This document shows, piece after piece, positions 32,506 to 41,490 of a stretch of 51,441 bases of DNA; positions within the stretch are counted from its first letter, which is position 1, and every line of letters starts with the position of its first letter. The translations under genes and the position numbers were made by a program. Source of the DNA: an uncultured Clostridia bacterium (lineage in GTDB: Bacteria; Bacillota; Clostridia; UMGS1883); NCBI GenBank assembly GCA_934476455.1, contig CAKSNY010000019.1, positions 1 to 51,441 on the forward strand. The letters are read 5' to 3'. Under the pieces are notes generated by a model. It worked only from the letters and a program-made list of their open reading frames with translations. It made no database searches and was not told the origin of the DNA.

Positions 32506-33609
32506 TTAAAGTCCTATCGTTATTTCGTAACCGTACTTAATAGATGCAAGCTTATATTTAAGCTTTGCATTTTCAAGCGCTATATCTGCGCTTGCAAGCG
32601 CGTTAAGCGTATTTGTAAGCTCTGTATTTGTAATAAGCCCCAACCCGTATTTAAGATTGGCAACGGAATATTCACGGTTTTTAAGGTCGCGGCTTTCTGT
32701 TGCTATATCCAAACTATCCTTTGCGGAAAGAACGCTGTTATAAGCATTTTTCACAAGCAGCGATATCTGCCTTTTGCTGTTTGTATAATAATAATCGCAT
32801 TGGCGCACCGCAAGGTTTGCCGAAGAAAACTGCGTGGATTTTTCGCCGAGCGTGCTTGCCGCCTCAAGGTATACAAGTGACTGATTGTAATTGTTTTTAA
32901 GCTGGAACAAATCGTATCTTGTTTCCTGTGCGGACAGAATATCCTTTTTTAAATCCGCTGTAAAATCGTCACAGCTGATTGTATCGGTAAGGGTAATGAA
33001 CGCGTCTTCGTTTTCTATCTGCAAAGCAATTCTCAGCGCGTCGCGCGCTGTTTCAAGCGAACGCTCGTAACCGTCAAGCGTGCTTTTTGCCTGCATAAGC
33101 GCAAGGTTTGCGTTTCTTTCGTCAAGCTCTGCCGCCATACCGAGCTCCAGCTGCGTCTTTACTGTGTTATAGTTTGTCTGCATAAGCTCATACGCAGTTT
33201 GCGAGGTTTTTAAAAGCTCCTCCGCCATTTTCACATTATAGTACTTTTCCGTAACGTCATATTCAAGCTTTTTTTCCGCCTGTGTTTTTTCCATCTGTGC
33301 ACCCGTAAGGGTATTCTGCGCCTGATTTACATAGTAATTTTTGCGAAGCAGCACTATGTTAAATCCTGCCGGAAGCGGAATAGGTCCCTTTGAATTAAGC
33401 ACATCGTACTTTGCCTGCTGAAGCTGAACCTTTGAATCCTCGATTTTCGTATCGTATGTAATAAACTGCGGGTTATCCGTCATCGCAAGGTTTATCGCCT
33501 CGCCGAGGCTTAAGATATACTCGCTTTTTTTGTGAATGTCGTCCTCTGCCGCTGCCGCAATCGGCAAAGCCGTAACAAGCACCAGAAGTAATGCTAAAAA
33601 CTTTTTCAT
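32506..33609 (-). CDS. TolC/OMF-like protein
   Basis: 367 residues. Signal peptide about 1-20 (ending AAAA), then two copies of the TolC-type pattern: long amphipathic helices (LSLGEAINLAMTDNPQF and the second-half SLDIATESRDLKNREYSVANLKYGLGL) with the conserved TNTELTNTLNAL turn. It is shorter than TolC (about 430-470). In diderms TolC is the outer-membrane exit duct; in a spore-forming Clostridium-like cell it must have another arrangement, perhaps a helical periplasm-like extension. 18 bp from the adaptor gene. Confidence 0.82.
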   Translation of the reverse strand: MKKFLALLLVLVTALPIAAAAEDDIHKKSEYILSLGEAINLAMTDNPQFITYDTKIEDSKVQLQQAKYDVLNSKGPIPLPAGFNIVLLRKNYYVNQAQNTLTGAQMEKTQAEKKLEYDVTEKYYNVKMAEELLKTSQTAYELMQTNYNTVKTQLELGMAAELDERNANLALMQAKSTLDGYERSLETARDALRIALQIENEDAFITLTDTISCDDFTADLKKDILSAQETRYDLFQLKNNYNQSLVYLEAASTLGEKSTQFSSANLAVRQCDYYYTNSKRQISLLVKNAYNSVLSAKDSLDIATESRDLKNREYSVANLKYGLGLITNTELTNTLNALASADIALENAKLKYKLASIKYGYEITIGL

Positions 33610-33612
33610 TGC

Positions 33613-34077
33613 TTAATTCCTTTCTGTAGATATAATTTCCTGTGTGTTTTTCCTCAAAGCGCGGCAAACACGATAATATGCCTGCAGGTCTTCATTCGAA
33701 ATACCGTTTGCTACCCTTTTTTCAAGCTTAGCCATCTGCCGGGCAAGCGTTTCCGCAATATTGCAGGCTTCCTCCGTCAGTTTAAGGCGGCGAAGTCTTG
33801 CGTCACCCTCAATATTTTCTCTTTCTATAAGCCCGTTCTTCTCCATTCTGGCAATTACGCTCGAAACGGTGCTTCTCGAAAGCCGAAACATTTTTTCAAT
33901 ATCCCTTTGACATATTACTTTATTTCTCAGAAAATATGTAGCGCATATTATTTTAAAGTTTGCCTCTGTCAGGTGCTTGTATTTACCGCCGTTAATCCTT
34001 GCTGCTGCCTGTATCATCCTCCCGACGGTATGTGCGGTCACTCCGGTTTCCATTATTATGCCGGGCTTCCATTCCAT
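33613..34077 (-). CDS. MarR-family regulator of the efflux operon
   Basis: 154 residues from ATG at 34077 behind GAGGGGTGA. Winged-helix DNA-binding region ICQRDIEKMFRLSRSTVSSVIARMEKNGLIEREN, with the wing GDARLRRLKLTEEA. First gene of the operon and 3 bp upstream of the tolC-like gene. A 10-bp-half-site palindrome over its promoter (34102-34129) points to autorepression relieved by a pump substrate. Confidence 0.9.
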   Translation of the reverse strand: MEWKPGIIMETGVTAHTVGRMIQAAARINGGKYKHLTEANFKIICATYFLRNKVICQRDIEKMFRLSRSTVSSVIARMEKNGLIERENIEGDARLRRLKLTEEACNIAETLARQMAKLEKRVANGISNEDLQAYYRVCRALRKNTQEIISTERN

Positions 34078-34101
34078 TTCTTCACCCCTCATTCCCGATA
34101 A

Positions 34102-34129
34102 TTATATTGTTCGATCTCTAACATTATAA
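34102..34129. promoter_or_regulatory. MarR operator palindrome
   Basis: TTATATTGTT, 8-bp spacer, AACATTATAA: the arms are inverted copies matching at 9 of 10 positions. The palindrome covers the -10 box of the marR promoter (ATTATA at 34123-34128 on the plus strand; -35 TTGACT at 34150-34145 on the minus strand, 16-bp spacer) and its start site. Confidence 0.75.
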
Positions 34130-34220
34130 CTCTGTGCAAAAAAAAGTCAAGTATGTTTACAATATCTTAATATTATATTCATTTTTATTTTTGAAAACGT
34201 ATTTGTGACAAAATTTACTC

Positions 34221-34249
34221 TTGAAATTTTACTGTTTTTTTACTATAAT
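34221..34249 (+). promoter_or_regulatory. Promoter of the phosphoglucomutase gene
   Basis: TTGAAA at 34221-34226 and TATAAT at 34244-34249, 17-bp spacer, about 40 bp before the start codon with AAGGGGTG ribosome site. Confidence 0.75.
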
Positions 34250-34287
34250 ATAAACAGTTAAAACAATTCTTTTCAAGGGGTGTATTT

Positions 34288-36009
34288 ATGGATTATTTAA
34301 AAGAGTATGAACGCTGGCTCAATAACGTTGACGAAAACGAGAAAAAAGAGCTTGAAGAAATCCGCAATGATGAAGAAGAAATCAAGAGCCGCTTTTATAA
34401 ACCGCTTGAATTCGGTACGGCGGGACTTCGCGGGGTTATCGCAACAGGGCTTAACCGAATGAACCGCTACGTTGTCGCACAGGCAACACAGGGTCTTTCC
34501 AATCAGCTTATAAAAACAAACCCCGGCAAGAAGGACCTTTGCGTTACGATAGCGTATGACAGCCGTCATAAATCGGACGAGTTTGCCCGCACGGCAGCGT
34601 GCGTGCTTGCCGCAAACGGTATTAAAGCATATATATTTTACGAGCTTAAGCCCGTTCCGGAGCTTTCCTTCTCCGTAAGATATAAAAAGGCGGACGCCGG
34701 AATTGCCGTGACAGCAAGCCATAATCCCGCAAAATATAACGGTTATAAGGTTTACGGAAGCGACGGTGCGCAGCTTAATCCCGACCTTGCCGCAATAGTT
34801 TTGGAGGAAATTGAAAAAACAGATATTTTCACCGGCGTAAAGATGTGCGATTTTGACGCTGCCGTTAAGGACGGTAAAATAGAAATTATGGGTGAGGATG
34901 TTGAGGACAAATACCTCGACTGCGTTCAGCAGCAGTGTATAAATCCGCAGCTTATACGCGAAAAAGGCGCGGAGCTTAAATTTGTGTACACTCCGTTTCA
35001 CGGAACAGGCAACAAGCCCGTGCGCAAAATTCTTGACCGTGTAGGCTTTAAAAATGTTATCGTGGTAAAAGAGCAGGAAATGCCCGACGGTGATTTTCCG
35101 ACGGTTGCTTCGCCCAACCCCGAAAACAAAGAGGGCTTTAAAATCGCAATCGAGCTTGCAAAAAAAGAGGGTGCAGACCTTATAATAGGAACAGACCCCG
35201 ACGCCGACCGCTGCGGTATACTTATAAAAGACTCCGAAGGTGAATATATAAATATTACAGGCAATCAGACGGGCGTTTTGCTGACAGAGTATATACTTTC
35301 AATGCGCAAAGAACTGGGCACACTTCCCTCGGACGGATTTGTTGTAAAAACGATTGTTACCACCAATATTATAAAGAAGATATGCGACTTTTACAACGTA
35401 GAAATGAAAGAGGTTCTTACCGGCTTTAAATTTATCGGCGAAAAGATAAAAGAATCGGAGGAAAGCGGCATCGGTCACTACGTATTCGGCTTTGAAGAAA
35501 GCTACGGATATCTCGCAGGAACATATGCGCGCGATAAAGATGCCGTTGTTGCAAGTATGCTTATTGCCGAAATGGCGCTTTACTACCGCCAGAAGGGGCT
35601 TAGCCTTTACGACCGGCTGCAAAACATTTACAAAAAGTACGGCTATTATAAAGAAGAAGTCGTTTCCGTTACAATGGAAGGAATAGAAGGTCTTGATAAG
35701 ATTCGTGCAATAATGGAGCGTGTACGCAAAAACCCGCCGACGGAAATTGCCGGCAAAAAGGTTTTGGCAGTGCGCGACTATCAAAGCTCTATCCGCACCG
35801 TTACCGAAAGCAATAAGACAGAGGCTATAACGCTTCCCCGCTCGAATGTAATTTACCTTGAGCTTGAAGACGAAAACAACTTTATTATACGCCCGTCGGG
35901 TACAGAGCCGAAAATAAAGGTATATTGCCTGCTTTGTGCAAAAAACAGGGATGAGGTTGAGGCGCTTTCCGAGCTTGTAAAAAAAGACATTGATAATATA
36001 ATGGCATAA
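34288..36009 (+). CDS. pgcA: Phosphoglucomutase / phosphomannomutase (alpha-PGM)
   Basis: 573 residues, the usual length of PgcA-type enzymes. Interconverts glucose-1- and glucose-6-phosphate (and possibly the mannose forms) for glycogen, cell-wall and glycolipid precursors. Motifs: EFGTAGLRGV at the start, the phospho-serine loop TASHNPAKYNGYK (Ser144), the magnesium loop GTDPDADRCG, the sugar-binding GFEESYGYL and the phosphate-binding RPSGTEPKIK near the C-terminus. Single gene with its own promoter; a nested palindrome follows that may end transcription. Confidence 0.95.
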   Translation: MDYLKEYERWLNNVDENEKKELEEIRNDEEEIKSRFYKPLEFGTAGLRGVIATGLNRMNRYVVAQATQGLSNQLIKTNPGKKDLCVTIAYDSRHKSDEFARTAACVLAANGIKAYIFYELKPVPELSFSVRYKKADAGIAVTASHNPAKYNGYKVYGSDGAQLNPDLAAIVLEEIEKTDIFTGVKMCDFDAAVKDGKIEIMGEDVEDKYLDCVQQQCINPQLIREKGAELKFVYTPFHGTGNKPVRKILDRVGFKNVIVVKEQEMPDGDFPTVASPNPENKEGFKIAIELAKKEGADLIIGTDPDADRCGILIKDSEGEYINITGNQTGVLLTEYILSMRKELGTLPSDGFVVKTIVTTNIIKKICDFYNVEMKEVLTGFKFIGEKIKESEESGIGHYVFGFEESYGYLAGTYARDKDAVVASMLIAEMALYYRQKGLSLYDRLQNIYKKYGYYKEEVVSVTMEGIEGLDKIRAIMERVRKNPPTEIAGKKVLAVRDYQSSIRTVTESNKTEAITLPRSNVIYLELEDENNFIIRPSGTEPKIKVYCLLCAKNRDEVEALSELVKKDIDNIMA

Positions 36010-36039
36010 ATTTTCCGAGGTTTCTGGGATGTAAAAAAA

Positions 36040-36152
36040 CGAACCGCAAAAAGGCATATAAAAGTATATTGGGAATCTGCAATCACAAAGCAGAATATTT
36101 TACCTGTTTTGTGATTGTAAATTCTTTATTATAATTGTCTTTTTGCGGTTCG
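36040..36152. repeat. 113-bp nested palindrome (MITE-like or structured RNA)
   Basis: Outer arms CGAACCGCAAAAAG (36040-36053) and CTTTTTGCGGTTCG (36139-36152) are perfect inverted copies of 14 bp. Inside, CAATCACAAA (36080-36089) pairs with TTTGTGATTG (36108-36117). AT-rich spacers separate the two pairs. It lies 31 bp after the phosphoglucomutase stop and could act as a bidirectional terminator; it has no coding capacity. The size and terminal inverted repeats would also suit a small non-autonomous element, but no target duplication is obvious. Confidence 0.65.
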
Positions 36153-36206
36153 TACTTTTCAGCGTCCCCGTTTTTTACTTTTTCTTGCTAAATTCGACTA
36201 ATTGTA

Positions 36207-36235
36207 TTGACATTAGGCACTTGTGCTGTTATACT
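36207..36235 (+). promoter_or_regulatory. Promoter of the T-box operon
   Basis: TTGACA at 36207-36212 and TATACT at 36230-36235 with a 17-bp spacer, placing transcription start near 36242, directly before the T-box leader. Confidence 0.8.
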
Positions 36236-36241
36236 GATATT

Positions 36242-36527
36242 CAGTTGAATATTTAAAGGCTATGACCAAAAACAAGTAAGCGTATGTGTAACCTGGAGAG
36301 AGTTGCCGTTTGGTGCGAGGCAATGGGGAGCGTGCGCCGAATACATTTTGCGAGCTGTGCACCGAAATTTTCAGTAGGCTGCAACGGGTGTGCCCGTAAC
36401 AGCACTAAGGTATAAGCTTTTTGGCTGTACCTGATGAGGCTGCCACCGTGAGGTGCGCGGCGAACCTGAGGTGGTACCACGAATTTACAATTCGTCCTCT
36501 GTATTATAATACAGAGGGTTTTTTTAT
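36242..36527 (+). promoter_or_regulatory. T-box riboswitch, probable tyrosine (UAC) specifier
   Basis: The leader has the T-box landmarks in order: AAGTAAG near the base of stem I, the apical GGAGAGAG and TTGGTGCGA elements (36294-36319), the specifier region CCGAATACA near 36337-36346, and the T-box sequence GAGGTGGTACCACG (36468-36481). A terminator, CCTCTGTATTATAATACAGAGG plus T-run, occupies 36497-36527. CGAA...TTCG and GAGG...CCTC can form the competing antiterminator. In the usual pattern the three bases after GAA are the specifier, giving UAC (Tyr); the variable base of the T-box (U) fits a tRNA with discriminator A, as for tRNA-Tyr. Uncharged tRNA would switch on the operon starting with the symporter gene. 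Confidence 0.9.
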
Positions 36528-36558
36528 ACACAAATCCTCTGCAAAAGGAGTTTTGTTT

Positions 36559-38085
36559 ATGAAAATTACGCAAATTCAGGTAATTACGGCTGTTGCACTT
36601 GTGCTTTTCGCACTTTTAATGGTGTCTGTGGGCGTAATAAGCTACCGAAAATCAAAAACGATTGACGGCTTTTTGCTCGGCGGAAGAAATGTAGGACCGG
36701 TTGTAACGGCATTTGCATACGGAACATCGTATTTTTCCGCTGTAATATTTGTCGGCTATGCGGGAAAACACGGCTGGGATATAGGTCTGGGCTCTATATG
36801 GATAGGTCTGGGCAATGCGTTTTTGGGGTGTCTTTTGGCATGGCTTATTCTTGCAAAGCCCACGCGCCGTATAACGCACAGGTTAAAATCCAAAACCATG
36901 CCGGAATTTTTTGAAGGACGCTATGATTCAAAGGCTATGAAAATAATTTCAGCGCTTATAATCTTTGTTTTCCTTGTTCCCTATTCCGCAGCCGTATACA
37001 AGGGCTTGGGCGCGGTGTTTAACGTAATCTTCCCCGGGCTTTCGGTTAATTGGTGTATGCTTATAATCGCCGTGCTTACCGCGGTTTACCTTGTTTTGGG
37101 CGGATACCTTGCAACGGTCTACACAGATTTTATTCAAGGCATAATTATGATTGCCGGAATTATTCTGATGGTATTTTCCGTACTTCGCTTTTTGGGTGCA
37201 AACGGTGTTCAAAACGTCTTTTCGGCGCTCGGAGCAATAAAGGATAACGGCGACGGAATAGACGGCTCTCAGCTTACAAACATTTTCGGCGGCGGGGCGT
37301 TTAAATTTCTTTGCACCAACATTCTTCTCACAAGCTTCGGCACGTGGGGGCTTCCGCAAATGGTTACAAAGTATTACGCCATAAAAGACGATAACGCAAT
37401 AAAGCACGCAACATGGATTTCAACGCTTTTCTGCCTTACAATAGGCTGCGGGGCATATCTTACAGGCTCTGTGTCCAGGCTTGTTCTGAAAAACACGCTG
37501 CCCGAAGGCGGAAAGGATTTTGTAATTCCCACGCTTCTTATTACCGCGCTCGGCTCTAACGGGTTTACAACGGTAATATTGGCAGTTGTTATGATACTTC
37601 TTTTGTCAGCGTCAATGTCAACGCTTGCGTCGGTCGTTTTAAGCTCTGCTTCGGCGGTTTCGGTTGACCTTGTTCCCGAAATAAAAAAGAACATAAACGC
37701 ACTTGTGCAAATGCGCCTTACAAGGATTTTGTGCTTAAGCTTTGTTGCGCTTTCGTATATTTTTGCAACGCTCAATATATCAATCATCGTAAATATTATG
37801 TCATTTTCCTGGGGCGTTGTTTCAGGCGCGTTTATAGGGCCGTACATCGTCGGAATTTTTTCAAAGCGCGCATATAAAATAAGCGGCATTTGCGGAATAT
37901 TTGCAGGGCTTTTAAGCATTTTTGTTCCCACTGTTTATATTTCATATACGCGCGGCTTTTCCGCCGCTATTGCGCTTGCGCCGCAAATGGGCGTTTTTGC
38001 AATGCTTTTATCATTGATTGCAACATTTTTGGTATCGCGCTTTGAGCCGCCGCTGCCGAAAGAGAAAAAAGAATTTTTGTTTTAA
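36559..38085 (+). CDS. Solute:sodium symporter (SSF) family transporter
   Basis: 508 residues from ATG at 36559 behind AAAGGAG; the open frame extends back to 36421 but that part is T-box leader. About 13 membrane helices. SSF features: YRKSKTIDGFLLGGRNVGP at the first loop, SAVIFVGYAGKHGWDIGLGS, and the ASMSTLASVVLSSASAVSVD motif for sodium binding in TM8-like position. Substrate is not readable from sequence. First gene after the T-box and 17 bp before an acyl-CoA ligase gene, so uptake of an aromatic or branched carboxylic acid is inferred. Confidence 0.9.
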   Translation: MKITQIQVITAVALVLFALLMVSVGVISYRKSKTIDGFLLGGRNVGPVVTAFAYGTSYFSAVIFVGYAGKHGWDIGLGSIWIGLGNAFLGCLLAWLILAKPTRRITHRLKSKTMPEFFEGRYDSKAMKIISALIIFVFLVPYSAAVYKGLGAVFNVIFPGLSVNWCMLIIAVLTAVYLVLGGYLATVYTDFIQGIIMIAGIILMVFSVLRFLGANGVQNVFSALGAIKDNGDGIDGSQLTNIFGGGAFKFLCTNILLTSFGTWGLPQMVTKYYAIKDDNAIKHATWISTLFCLTIGCGAYLTGSVSRLVLKNTLPEGGKDFVIPTLLITALGSNGFTTVILAVVMILLLSASMSTLASVVLSSASAVSVDLVPEIKKNINALVQMRLTRILCLSFVALSYIFATLNISIIVNIMSFSWGVVSGAFIGPYIVGIFSKRAYKISGICGIFAGLLSIFVPTVYISYTRGFSAAIALAPQMGVFAMLLSLIATFLVSRFEPPLPKEKKEFLF

Positions 38086-38102
38086 AGGAGATAATTAAAA
38101 AA

Positions 38103-39746
38103 ATGCCTATTACCGAAATTTTGAAAAAAAACGCCGATTTTTACCCCAACGATACCGCTCTTGTTGAAATCAACCCCAAGCTTGAACATCAAACGCGTAT
38201 GACCTGGCGCGAATATTCTTTGATAGAATCAAGCCCGAACGAGGTTTACCGCAAGGAAATTACGTGGAGCGAATTTAACAAAAAAGCAAACCGTTTTGCA
38301 AATCTGCTTCTTACCAGAGGTATAAAAAAGGGCGACAAGGTAGCAATACTTCTTATGAACTGTCTGGAGTGGTTGCCGATTTATTTCGGCATATTAAAAA
38401 CCGGTGCGCTTGCCGTGCCGCTTAACTACAGGTACACTTCCTCCGAAATAGAGTATTGCCTTAATCTTTCGGACGCCGATGCGCTTCTTTTCGGGCCCGA
38501 GTTTACCGGGCGCGTTGAAGAAATCTACGGCAATGTGCCGCGCGTTAAGGCATGGTTTTATGTCGGGGAGGACTGTCCCACCTTTTCCGAAAGCTACGAC
38601 AGCCTTGTAACATACTGTTCCACAAAGGCGCCCGACATAAAGCTGTGCGACGATGATGAAGCGGCAATATATTTCTCCTCCGGAACCACCGGTTTTCCGA
38701 AAGCGATTGTTCACGCGCACAGAAGCCTTATGCACGCTGCCGTAACAGAGCAGGCACATCACCTGCAAACAAAAGACGATGTGTTTTTGTGCATACCCCC
38801 GCTTTACCATACCGGCGCAAAAATGCACTGGTTCGGTTCGTTTCTGGTCGGCGGAAAGGCGGTTCTTTTGAAAGGCGTAAAGCCCGAGTGGATTCTAAAA
38901 GCCGTGTCCGATGAAAAGTGCAGCATAGTTTGGCTTTTGGTGCCGTGGGCGCAGGACATATTAGACGCCATTGACCGCGGCGAGGTTAATCTGTCGGATT
39001 ACAATCTTTCACAGTGGCGCCTTATGCACATAGGCGCACAGCCTGTTCCGCCGAGCCTTATCAAAAGGTGGCGTGAAAAGTTCCCGAACCATTTGTACGA
39101 TACAAACTACGGTCTGTCGGAATCAATCGGTCCGGGATGCGTACATCTCGGGCTTGAAAACATACACAAGGTCGGCGCTATAGGCAAAGCAGGCTTCGGT
39201 TGGCAGGTAAAGATAGTTGACGAAAACAAAAACACCGTTTCCAAAGGAAGTGTCGGCGAACTGGCTGTAAAAGGTCCGGGTGTAATGCTTCGTTACTATA
39301 AAGACGAAAAAGCAACCGACGAGGTTTTAAAAGACGGCTGGCTGTATACCGGCGATATGGCACAGGAGGATGAGGACGGATTTATATATCTTGTAGACAG
39401 AAAGAAAGACGTAATTATATCCGGCGGCGAAAACCTCTACCCCGTGCAGATTGAAGACTTCTTGCGCTCCAATCCGAAAATAAAGGATGTTGCGGTAATC
39501 GGGCTTCCGGACAGCCGTCTTGGCGAAATTGCCGCCGCGATAATTTCCGTTAAAGACGGAGAAACACTTACAGAAGAAGAGATTACGGCGTTTTGCAACG
39601 CGCTTCCGCGCTACAAACGCCCGCACAAATATATATTTGCGGATGTTCCCAGAAATCCTACGGGCAAAATAGAAAAACCCAAGCTAAGAAAGATATATTG
39701 CGGCGAAAGCCTTGTCGCAAAACAGAACGAAATAGAAAGGATGTAA
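38103..39746 (+). CDS. AMP-forming acyl-CoA ligase (4-coumarate/fatty-acid CoA ligase type)
   Basis: 547 residues, ANL superfamily. Activates a carboxylic acid to its CoA thioester through an acyl-adenylate. Motifs: the P-loop IYFSSGTTGFPKAIVHAHRS, the A5-like YGLSESIGPG, GWLYTGDMAQEDEDGFIYLV, the hinge DRKKDVIISGGENLYP and the C-terminal lysine motif PTGKIEKPKL. In a T-box operon with IorAB and PaaK its substrate is likely an aryl or branched acid brought in by the symporter. The start is ATG behind AAAGGAG. Close to the next gene (4 bp). Confidence 0.9.
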   Translation: MPITEILKKNADFYPNDTALVEINPKLEHQTRMTWREYSLIESSPNEVYRKEITWSEFNKKANRFANLLLTRGIKKGDKVAILLMNCLEWLPIYFGILKTGALAVPLNYRYTSSEIEYCLNLSDADALLFGPEFTGRVEEIYGNVPRVKAWFYVGEDCPTFSESYDSLVTYCSTKAPDIKLCDDDEAAIYFSSGTTGFPKAIVHAHRSLMHAAVTEQAHHLQTKDDVFLCIPPLYHTGAKMHWFGSFLVGGKAVLLKGVKPEWILKAVSDEKCSIVWLLVPWAQDILDAIDRGEVNLSDYNLSQWRLMHIGAQPVPPSLIKRWREKFPNHLYDTNYGLSESIGPGCVHLGLENIHKVGAIGKAGFGWQVKIVDENKNTVSKGSVGELAVKGPGVMLRYYKDEKATDEVLKDGWLYTGDMAQEDEDGFIYLVDRKKDVIISGGENLYPVQIEDFLRSNPKIKDVAVIGLPDSRLGEIAAAIISVKDGETLTEEEITAFCNALPRYKRPHKYIFADVPRNPTGKIEKPKLRKIYCGESLVAKQNEIERM

Positions 39747-39750
39747 CACA

Positions 39751-41487
39751 ATGAAAAAACTACTTCTCGGCAATGCGGCTGTTGCCCGCGGAGCTTATGA
39801 GGCGGGTGTCGGGGTTGTTTCCTCTTATCCCGGAACACCTTCAACCGAAATTACGGAAAGTATTGTTTCTTATGACGACGTTTATGCGGAATGGGCGCCC
39901 AACGAAAAGGTTGCCGCCGAGGTCGCTATAGGCGCTTCAATAGCGGGTGCCAGAGCTATGAGCTGTATGAAGCACGTAGGGCTTAATGTAATGGCAGACC
40001 CGATTTTTACTGCAAGCTATACCGGCGTAAACGGCGGGCTTGTATTCTGTGTTGCGGATGACCCGGGAATGCACTCTTCCCAAAACGAACAGGATTCGCG
40101 CCATTATGCAAAAGCGTCTAAAATTGTGATGCTTGAACCGAGCGATTCAGAGGAATGTAAAGAGTTTACGAAGCAGGCATTTACACTTTCCGAAAAATTT
40201 GACACGCCGTGCTTTCTGCGCCTTTCGACAAGGGTTTCCCACTCGCAAAGCCTTGTTGAAATTTCCGAGCGCGAAATTTGCCCCCTTAAGCCGTATGAAA
40301 AAAACATCGGCAAATATGTTATGATGCCGGGTAACGCAATCCGCCGCCACGTGGTTGTTGAGGACAGAATACTCGCCCTTACGGCTCTTTCTGAAGAATG
40401 CGGTTTTAATAAAACAGAAGATAATAAGAGCGAAATCGGCGTTATCACGAGCGGTATTTCTTATATGTACGCAAAAGAGGCGCTGGGCGACAGTGTAAAC
40501 TATCTTAAATTAGGTATGGTTTACCCGCTGCCCGAAAAGCTTATTTTGGACTTTGCAAAAAAATGCAAGGAAATTTATGTTATAGAGGAGCTTGACCCCT
40601 ATATTGAGGAGCATTGCCGCGCTCTCGGTATTAAGGTACACGGCAAGGACGTATTCACCCTTTTGGGAGAATATACGCCGCAGATGATAAAAAGCGCTGT
40701 TTTGGGCGTAAAGGCGCCGGAATGTGCCGTTATTGAGGAGCAAATCCCCGTGCGCCCGCCGGTTATGTGTGCCGGCTGCCCGCACAGAGCAACGTTTTAT
40801 GTATTAAAGAAGCTTAACCTTGTGGTTTCGGGCGATATAGGTTGCTATACGCTTGGTGCCGTGGCGCCGCTTGCAAGCGTTGACACAACCATATGTATGG
40901 GCGCCTCCGTTTCCGCCGCACACGGAATGGCAAAGGCGCGCGGCAAGGAATTTAACAAAAAGCTTGTTTCCGTTATCGGCGATTCAACGTTTATGCATTC
41001 GGGTATAACGGGGCTTGTCGATATAGTGTATAACAAAGGCGCAAACACCGTAATAATCCTTGACAATTCAATAACAGGTATGACGGGGCACCAGGATAAC
41101 CCCACAACCGGCTACACAATACGCGGCGAAGAAACAAAGCAGGTAAACCTTATTACCCTTTGCAAGGCCATAGGTGTGGAAAACGTTGTTGTATGCGACC
41201 CTTTCAATCTTAAAGAGCTGGAGCGTGTTGTAAAAGAGGAAACCCAAAAAGACGAGCCCTCGGTAATTATTGCACAGCGCCCGTGTGCGCTTTTAAAGCG
41301 TGTAAAATATACAGGTCATTGCAATATATCCGAAAAATGCAAAAACTGCAAGGCTTGTATGCGTTTGGGCTGCCCGGCAATATCCGTTTGCAACGGCAGC
41401 GTTAAAATTGACCCCACACAGTGTAACGGCTGCGGACTTTGTTTAAATGTTTGTCCGTTCGGCGCTATAGAAAAAAAGGAGGACTGA
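39751..41487 (+). CDS. iorA: Indolepyruvate:ferredoxin oxidoreductase, alpha subunit
   Basis: 578 residues. Thiamine-diphosphate enzyme that interconverts aryl pyruvates plus CoA with arylacetyl-CoA, CO2 and reduced ferredoxin. The N-terminus (LLGNAAVARGAYEAGVGVVS, YPGTPSTEITE) is the pyrimidine-binding part; the TPP-binding part has CAGCPHRATF, GDIGCYTLG and VIGDSTFMHSGITGL. The C-terminus has a two-cluster ferredoxin domain: CKNCKACMRLGCP and CNGCGLCLNVCPF. Coupled closely to iorB (3 bp). The reaction is reversible, and the T-box context suggests carboxylation. Confidence 0.95.
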   Translation: MKKLLLGNAAVARGAYEAGVGVVSSYPGTPSTEITESIVSYDDVYAEWAPNEKVAAEVAIGASIAGARAMSCMKHVGLNVMADPIFTASYTGVNGGLVFCVADDPGMHSSQNEQDSRHYAKASKIVMLEPSDSEECKEFTKQAFTLSEKFDTPCFLRLSTRVSHSQSLVEISEREICPLKPYEKNIGKYVMMPGNAIRRHVVVEDRILALTALSEECGFNKTEDNKSEIGVITSGISYMYAKEALGDSVNYLKLGMVYPLPEKLILDFAKKCKEIYVIEELDPYIEEHCRALGIKVHGKDVFTLLGEYTPQMIKSAVLGVKAPECAVIEEQIPVRPPVMCAGCPHRATFYVLKKLNLVVSGDIGCYTLGAVAPLASVDTTICMGASVSAAHGMAKARGKEFNKKLVSVIGDSTFMHSGITGLVDIVYNKGANTVIILDNSITGMTGHQDNPTTGYTIRGEETKQVNLITLCKAIGVENVVVCDPFNLKELERVVKEETQKDEPSVIIAQRPCALLKRVKYTGHCNISEKCKNCKACMRLGCPAISVCNGSVKIDPTQCNGCGLCLNVCPFGAIEKKED

Positions 41488-41490
41488 GCC

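Noticed and set aside
36421..36558. N-terminal extension of the symporter gene
   Set aside because: The 46 in-frame codons before ATG 36559 are the 3' half of the T-box, including its terminator; a good ribosome site precedes 36559.
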